A stretch of 64,000 nt of DNA, taken from positions 612,899-676,898 of the forward strand of contig NZ_JALPRR010000002.1 of assembly GCF_023630205.1 (NCBI RefSeq), given 5' to 3'. Under the pieces are notes generated by a model that worked only from the letters and a program-made list of their open reading frames with translations, searched no databases and was not told where the DNA came from. Shown here in pieces: positions 62,611-64,000 of this stretch. Within the stretch, counting starts at the first letter, position 1. Each line of letters opens with the position of its first letter. Source of the DNA: Pontibacter ruber (GTDB lineage: Bacteria > Bacteroidota > Bacteroidia > Cytophagales > Hymenobacteraceae). Made by a program: the position numbers and the translations under genes.

Positions 62611-64000
62611 ATGGAGCATCGTTTATGAGCATTGGTCTCCGAAGGAGCACCCCCTGCGGGAAGCACTTTGCACCTTAGGCAACGGCTACTTTGCCACCCG
62701 GGGCGCCTTCGAGGAAACAAAAGCCGAAGCAGATCTTTTCTACCCCGGTACTTACCTGGCCGGGGGCTACAACCGCCTTATATCCGAAATTGCAGGTAAG
62801 AAGATTGAGAACGAAGACCTGGTGAACTGGCCAAACTGGCTGCCCATCACCTTCCGCCACCCGAAAGAGGAATGGTTTCACACGAGCGGCGTAGAGATAC
62901 TCAGTTTCCGGCAGGAACTGAACATGCAGGAAGGTGTGCTGATCAGGCAGATGCATTTTCGGGATAACCAGGGACGCGAGTCGCAGCTGCAGAGCAGGCG
63001 CTTTGTAAGTATGATCAACCAGCACTTGGCCGCCATCGAATGGGAGCTGACGCCGCTGAACTGGTCCGGAGATATTGAGCTTTTAGTAGCACTGGACGGA
63101 CGCGTGATCAACAGCGGAATAGCCCGTTACCGGGCACTTGCAAGCCAGCACCTGGAGACACTGGAGCAGGGCCATACAAACGAAGAAACCATGTACTTGG
63201 TGGTGCAGTCGGTACAGTCTAAGATCCGAATGGCACAGGTAGCGCGCACCCGCGTGGTTGCAGGTGCTGCCGGTAACAACATCACCCGGCAACAGCAAAG
63301 CCAAAAAGGCTATGCGGCACAAAAACTGCAGCTTGGGGTAACACAAGGGCAACCGCTGCGGCTCGAAAAAGTCGTGCTGCTGTATACTTCCCGCGATTGG
63401 GCCATCTCGGAGCCTATGCTCGATGCCTGCACCAACATGGAGCGGCAGGGCAGTTTCGGAGAGCTGTTCGAAGGGCAGAAACAGGCCTGGAAACGACTCT
63501 GGAGTCGTTGCGATCTCAAACTATCCGCTTCTAATACAAAGGCCCAGTCCATCCTTCGGTTGCACATTTTTCACTTGCTGCAGACTGTATCCAGTCATAC
63601 GGCCGATCTCGATGTTGGCGTACCGGCCAGGGGCTGGCATGGGGAGGCGTACCGGGGCCACATTTTCTGGGATGAGCTGTTCATTTTTCCGTTCCTGAAC
63701 CTGCGCATGCCCGAAATTACCCGTGAGCTTTTGATGTACCGTTTCCGACGCTTGCCGGAGGCACGTTACGCAGCAAGGGCAGCCGGTTACCGGGGCGCTA
63801 TGTTTCCCTGGCAGAGCGGCAGCAACGGCCGCGAAGAAAGCCAGCTCATTCACCTGAATCCGCAATCGGGGCGCTGGCTTCCAGATAATACCTATCTGCA
63901 GCGCCACATCAGCGCGGCAATTGCCTACAATGTATGGCAGTATTACCAGACCACGGATGATAAAAAATTCCTCATCTTCTATGGTGCCGAACTCATCCTC
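62603..64000 (+). CDS. Glycoside hydrolase family 65 enzyme (partial, C-terminus missing)
   Basis: The first 466 residues are visible; the gene runs off the right edge. The start ATG at 62603 overlaps the HAD/phosphatase stop. The N-terminal beta-sandwich domain begins WSIVYEHWSPKEHPLREALCTLGNGYFATRGAFEE, and the catalytic domain starts with GWHGEAYRGHIFWDELFIFPFL and GAMFPWQSGSNGREES, which are standard for the family of maltose, trehalose and kojibiose phosphorylases and related hydrolases. The catalytic Glu (GPDEYH-type motif) lies beyond the edge. Phosphorolysis or hydrolysis of an alpha-glucoside such as trehalose is the likely reaction. Confidence 0.9.
   Translation, partial: MSEWSIVYEHWSPKEHPLREALCTLGNGYFATRGAFEETKAEADLFYPGTYLAGGYNRLISEIAGKKIENEDLVNWPNWLPITFRHPKEEWFHTSGVEILSFRQELNMQEGVLIRQMHFRDNQGRESQLQSRRFVSMINQHLAAIEWELTPLNWSGDIELLVALDGRVINSGIARYRALASQHLETLEQGHTNEETMYLVVQSVQSKIRMAQVARTRVVAGAAGNNITRQQQSQKGYAAQKLQLGVTQGQPLRLEKVVLLYTSRDWAISEPMLDACTNMERQGSFGELFEGQKQAWKRLWSRCDLKLSASNTKAQSILRLHIFHLLQTVSSHTADLDVGVPARGWHGEAYRGHIFWDELFIFPFLNLRMPEITRELLMYRFRRLPEARYAARAAGYRGAMFPWQSGSNGREESQLIHLNPQSGRWLPDNTYLQRHISAAIAYNVWQYYQTTDDKKFLIFYGAELIL

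Overview
The window looks like a chromosomal segment of a Bacteroidota bacterium of the Cytophagales, most likely Hymenobacteraceae (Pontibacter-like). This rests on gene content rather than a marker gene: Bacteroidota-type PEP carboxylase and YbiT-like ABC-F protein, lmo0937- and DUF4199-type small membrane proteins, weak or absent Shine-Dalgarno sequences, and intergenic repeats typical of that group. No rRNA, tRNA, CRISPR array, transposase or phage gene was found.

Layout. (1) 1-15056, all on the minus strand: an exopolysaccharide/capsule locus of the Wzx/Wzy/Wzc type. Read in the direction of transcription it encodes a Wzc tyrosine autokinase, a ParB-like protein, a 655-aa NTase/kinase-like protein with a degenerate kinase domain, a flippase, a P-loop kinase-like protein, two GT2 enzymes, a GT4 enzyme, a Wzy-like polymerase, another glycosyltransferase, a hexapeptide acetyltransferase, a WecG/TagA enzyme and the start of a Gfo/Idh/MocA oxidoreductase. 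It is preceded by about 1.8 kb of AT-rich DNA without convincing genes. (2) 16858-25255: a very large class A penicillin-binding protein, a small acidic protein, a broken GNAT gene, ppc and mnmE. (3) 25256-26114: a gene-free cluster of hairpins and dispersed repeats. (4) 26115-31543: a metal operon (DtxR/MntR-type regulator, TroA-like binding protein, ATPase, a permease fused to a second DtxR-like domain, a second permease) followed by a thioredoxin-like protein. (5) 31654-45859: housekeeping and envelope genes (fabH, a GT4, dapD, a 3-hydroxyacyl-CoA dehydrogenase, ABC-F ATPase, L,D-transpeptidase-like protein, M48 peptidase, lipid kinase) with many very small membrane or secreted proteins. 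(6) 45852-55094: metallophosphoesterase, Lon N-terminal domain protein, mtgA, DUF4440 lipoprotein, App1-type phosphatase, M48 lipoprotein, topoisomerase IB and a large kinase-like lipoprotein. (7) 55143-64000: pgi, ppsA, and a sugar-phosphate cluster of a beta-phosphoglucomutase-like HAD protein, a HAD/trehalose-6-phosphate phosphatase fusion and a GH65 enzyme cut by the window edge.

How the genes work together. The EPS genes should make, modify, flip and polymerise a surface glycan under control of Wzc. Genes of region 4 form a regulated Zn/Mn uptake system. Peptidoglycan synthesis is served by the class A PBP, MtgA, DapD and the L,D-transpeptidase. ppc, ppsA and pgi sit at the C3/C4 and hexose-phosphate nodes, and the last three genes resemble a split form of mycobacterial OtsB1 (HAD, trehalose phosphatase and GH65 in the same order).

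The most unusual sequence-level signal is a heptamer, AAGTATA (reverse TATACTT). By eye it occurs about 95 times on the two strands, where roughly 10 would be expected from base composition. Inside genes it is often met with the codon pairs AGT-ATA (Ser-Ile) or ATA-CTT (Ile-Leu). I know of no description of it.
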